From Epiperipatus broadwayi (taxonomy: Eukaryota > Onychophora > Udeonychophora > Euonychophora > Peripatidae), in NCBI GenBank assembly GCA_028023455.1, contig JAQFVV010006197.1, positions 14,321,254 through 14,385,253 on the forward strand: 64,000 bases of DNA. The letters run 5' to 3'. The translations under genes were made by a program, and so were the position numbers. The notes under the pieces were generated by a model. The model saw nothing but the letters and a program-made list of their open reading frames with translations, did no database searches and had not been told where the DNA came from. Of this stretch, positions 61,866-64,000 are shown piece after piece; the first letter of the stretch is position 1, and every line of letters begins with the position of its first letter.

Positions 61866-62714
61866 TGAAGGTGAGCCAAAAATTATCCCATTCCAATTAA
61901 ACTAAAACTTCTGTATGCTACACTTCTCATAAGTATTTTCCATATGAGCTTGCAGTCACCCTAACCATTGCTGTGCAGTATTGAATACATTACATCAGTT
62001 CAAATATGTTGTGATATGTAAAACAATGGCCATCTCACTTGTGATTTGCACAAAAGTATAGCAATATGCAGTCATTCATATTTTTGTGTCTATCAATATT
62101 TATCAAAGTCTTTGTTCACAGTATGGAGAAAGTGTTTTATAGTAAAGACCTTTGTATGAATGAATAGAGAGATTCAAGAAAATTCACATAAGTGTCAACT
62201 ATCAGCTAGAAAATCGATGCTTACACTTGTCTGGGATTTTCTAGGGCCAATAATGAAACATTATCAGAAAAAATGTTCAACAATTATCATTACAATGAAA
62301 TGCACACTAAAAACAAGTCTCAAATTCAATCAAAATGCAAAGGATTGCTATCAAAGTGTATTAATGCTGTTCCACATACCATTCAATATTCTCAAAACTT
62401 CATTTTTGAGATATTGAAGTGTCCTCCTTATAGTTCTGATCTTTCCCCATCAGCCTACAATCTGTTTTTTTTTCCTCTGAAAGAAACCCAGGATGATTAT
62501 TTCTCTCTGACGAAGAAATAAAGATAACACTGCATTTGTGGCTCATTATTCAACCTAAAACATTTTTTTAATGAAGGAATATGAAAGCTTATTAACAGAT
62601 AAAGTATATTGAAAAGCAGAGAGATTATATCAAAAATGATATATTTGTCTTTTCTGAAAATTGATTAAAATAAATTCTACAACCAGAGTGTGGATAATTT
62701 TTGATTTACTTTTG
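61866..62714 (+). mobile_element. mariner element, internally deleted, TA-flanked
   Basis: The terminal inverted repeats of about 23 bp share CAAAAATTATCC: the left end reads GTGAGCCAAAAATTATCC at 61871, and the right end has GGATAATTTTTGATTTAC at 62692-62709. TA dinucleotides border the element at 61864-61865 and 62715-62716. It is 849 bp against the usual 1.3 kb; the DNA-binding half of the transposase is missing or unrecognisable. It differs in end sequence and transposase type from the mariner at 1194-2041, so it is a separate family. Confidence 0.85.
62160..62560 (+). pseudogene. mariner transposase pseudogene (catalytic half)
   Basis: The frame from 62160 reads SARKSMLTLVWDFLGPIMKH, matching the first catalytic block of mariners ('GKVMLTLFWDSKGVILEHY') with its Asp kept (62235-62237). 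After a change of frame the second block survives as CKGLLSKCINAVPHTI where active enzymes have a 'LLHDNARPHT' type motif, so the second Asp is lost. The third block is CPPYSSDLSPSAYNLFFFPL in place of 'HPPYSPDLAPSDYHLFGPLK', so the third Asp is also lost. Stops follow near 62520. Two frames overlap at 62273-62417. Confidence 0.8.
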
Positions 62715-63210
62715 TATATATATTACTATAATTTGAAATACAAACATAAATTTCTATACTCGCAACTTTACATTTTAAATAAATGCATTAATTATTACTA
62801 ATTATTGATTATTACTAATTATTTATTAAGATAGAAATTATCAAATCAGTCCAATTCATATTTAAACCCAATCAAAGATTTATATATATTTATGCAAATA
62901 CACATATCAATTTTTTAATACATAAAAATCTAGGGGAATTTAATCATTTTTTCTATCTATAATTCTGAATTTATTGCAATTTCACTGATCTGCACTTCAT
63001 TTTTTAGGAAGAAATATTTATTCATTTTTTACCTCATTATTATTTATATATTGTCTGTGTGTAATTACACAATTATTATTATACATACTCACGCACATAT
63101 AAACTGATCTGATATTTGTACATTGCTATAAGTAAAAATTGTATTATTAGTTTTATATATTCTATTGTATTAGATTGAGACTAGTAAAGCAAGAGATGAA
63201 AAGTTTAAAT
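62715..63210. other. AT-rich non-coding DNA
   Basis: The short repeat TTATTACTAATTATT occurs near 62790-62825. Nothing else is seen. Confidence 0.5.
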
Positions 63211-63212
63211 CT

Positions 63213-63514
63213 GCTTAGTAAAGGATGATCTGGAGAGAAAGGGTGTGGCATTTGCCTATTTCTAAAATAGGTAAAGAAGGGCGAAAATATAAAGATAGAA
63301 AATTTTTTGGCATTCCAATCATATCAGTTTTAAATATACAAAGAACCCTTTTTCAGAAGTTGAGAATTCCTTAAATCAAGGAGTGGAAAGAAAGATTAAG
63401 CAATATATAAGTTATCATGAAGAAATGAAAGGTTTAACTGTTTGCAACAGAATTATTATTAAACTGACTGATTTTAAGAATGATAACAAATGGAGTGTTC
63501 AGTGTAAGGATTAA
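63213..63514 (+). pseudogene. decayed protein-like stretch, possibly RhoGAP-related
   Basis: One frame reads MIWRERVWHLPISKIGKEG and then YKDRKFFGIPIISVLNIQRT before stopping near 63372. The next frame is open from 63299 to the TAA at 63514 (71 codons without an early Met) and reads VERKIKQYISYHEEMKGL, CNRIIIKLTDFKNDNKWSVQ. The YKDR.FFG.P....N.QRT pattern faintly resembles the start of the RhoGAP domain of DLC1/STARD-type proteins, but the later part does not support it, so I treat the resemblance as a lead only. There are no good splice sites at the edges. It may be a mobile-element piece instead. Confidence 0.3.
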
Positions 63515-64000
63515 AAAAGAAAGAATTTATAAAATTTCTGTTGTAAAACATATAAGTTAAACTTTATTTACATTATTAAAATATTTTTAGCAATTATTTG
63601 ATATGGAAAGTAAAATTCCATTGCTTTTATTTGTTGTTCTATTATAAACTTTTCCATAAATTAATTTCCATCAGTAAATTATGTGGTCCAAGGAAATTTT
63701 TGAATTGCTTCTTATATACATATTGTAGATATTAAAACAAGCTAAAATTTTGTGTGGTTGAAAAAATTTCCTCTGTGACGTTTCTGCACCATAAGATTTT
63801 TCCAATAGAGCTCTGTTTTGTAATTACTTCTGAATTATAAATTATTAATAACAGTAGAATCATAAATGATACAATATTATAGTCACCGATTAAAATTTTA
63901 TTATAGTATAAATGCAACTTTGAATTAATACTATTATTAATCAATCATTTTACATATGACATTCATCATTATATTACACAAATTATTTAAATCTATTATA
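63515..64000. other. AT-rich non-coding DNA
   Basis: No feature was seen; the minus-strand frame at 63732-63944 is low complexity. Confidence 0.5.

Noticed and set aside
1-64000. Assignment to a cephalopod or other named group
   Set aside because: Some repeat wording felt familiar, but a SINE common in cephalopods as I know it was not seen and nothing here is diagnostic; I leave the organism as an unnamed animal.
1-64000. Integrated virus, toxin gene or bacterial system
   Set aside because: No capsid, viral polymerase, integrase, toxin or operon-like features were found.

Overview
The window is strongly AT-rich eukaryotic nuclear DNA. It has long A/T homopolymer runs, (AT)n, (AAT)n and (ATC)n microsatellites, and no operon-like gene packing. 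It looks like gene-poor intergenic or deep intronic sequence of an animal, most likely an invertebrate. The evidence is several mariner elements with TA target sites, RTE-type LINEs of the kind often mis-annotated as 'craniofacial development protein 2-like', a tRNA-derived SINE, and foldback/MITE-like repeats. I cannot name the species. No intact host gene, RNA gene, CRISPR array or prokaryotic feature is supportable, and most short open frames are chance products of low-complexity sequence.

Left part (1-17.3 kb): a deleted mariner (1194-2041) lies inside a wider inverted repeat (1045-1137 / 2520-2617). After about 8 kb of featureless AT-rich DNA comes a nearly full-length but frame-broken RTE-like LINE on the minus strand (about 10.5-13.0 kb). 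A SINE with a clear target-site duplication follows (15.2 kb), then a second, minus-strand mariner (16345-17248).

Middle-left (17.4-30.2 kb): two diverged direct copies of a segment of about 1.1-1.3 kb (17.4-18.7 and 21.05-22.2 kb) flank a decayed reading frame that is itself interrupted by a second SINE copy. The arrangement resembles an old LTR element or a segmental duplication. A foldback MITE sits in only one copy. Then come a LINE C-terminal fragment (25.5 kb), a second decayed RTE copy (27.6-29.0 kb) and a three-unit 140-bp tandem array (29.8-30.2 kb).

Middle-right (31-46 kb): a repeat of about 1.3 kb (32.3-33.65 kb) recurs at 50.0-51.3 kb. There are a LINE reverse transcriptase fragment with YADD (37.0-37.8 kb), a TATA-containing island ending in a splice-donor-like site (38.5-38.9 kb), a degenerate tandem array (39.3-39.7 kb), a complex foldback array carrying the same terminal motif as the 17.5 kb MITE (40.6-41.6 kb), a hairpin element (43.2-43.5 kb) and a decayed acidic/basic reading frame (44.3-45.1 kb).

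Right part (46-64 kb): a less AT-rich block holds exon-like stretches (46.2 and 47.0-47.35 kb) and two identical 28-base GC-rich hairpin sequences 502 bp apart. Beyond it are a LINE tail with a (CATCA)n-type 3' end (48.83-49.35 kb), a perfect 70-bp palindrome, a second copy of the 1.3-kb repeat joined to another RTE fragment, a large three-module foldback element (53.25-54.04 kb), a third mariner (61866-62714) and a decayed protein-like stretch near the end. The genes do not work together. The window is a record of mobile-element insertion and decay.
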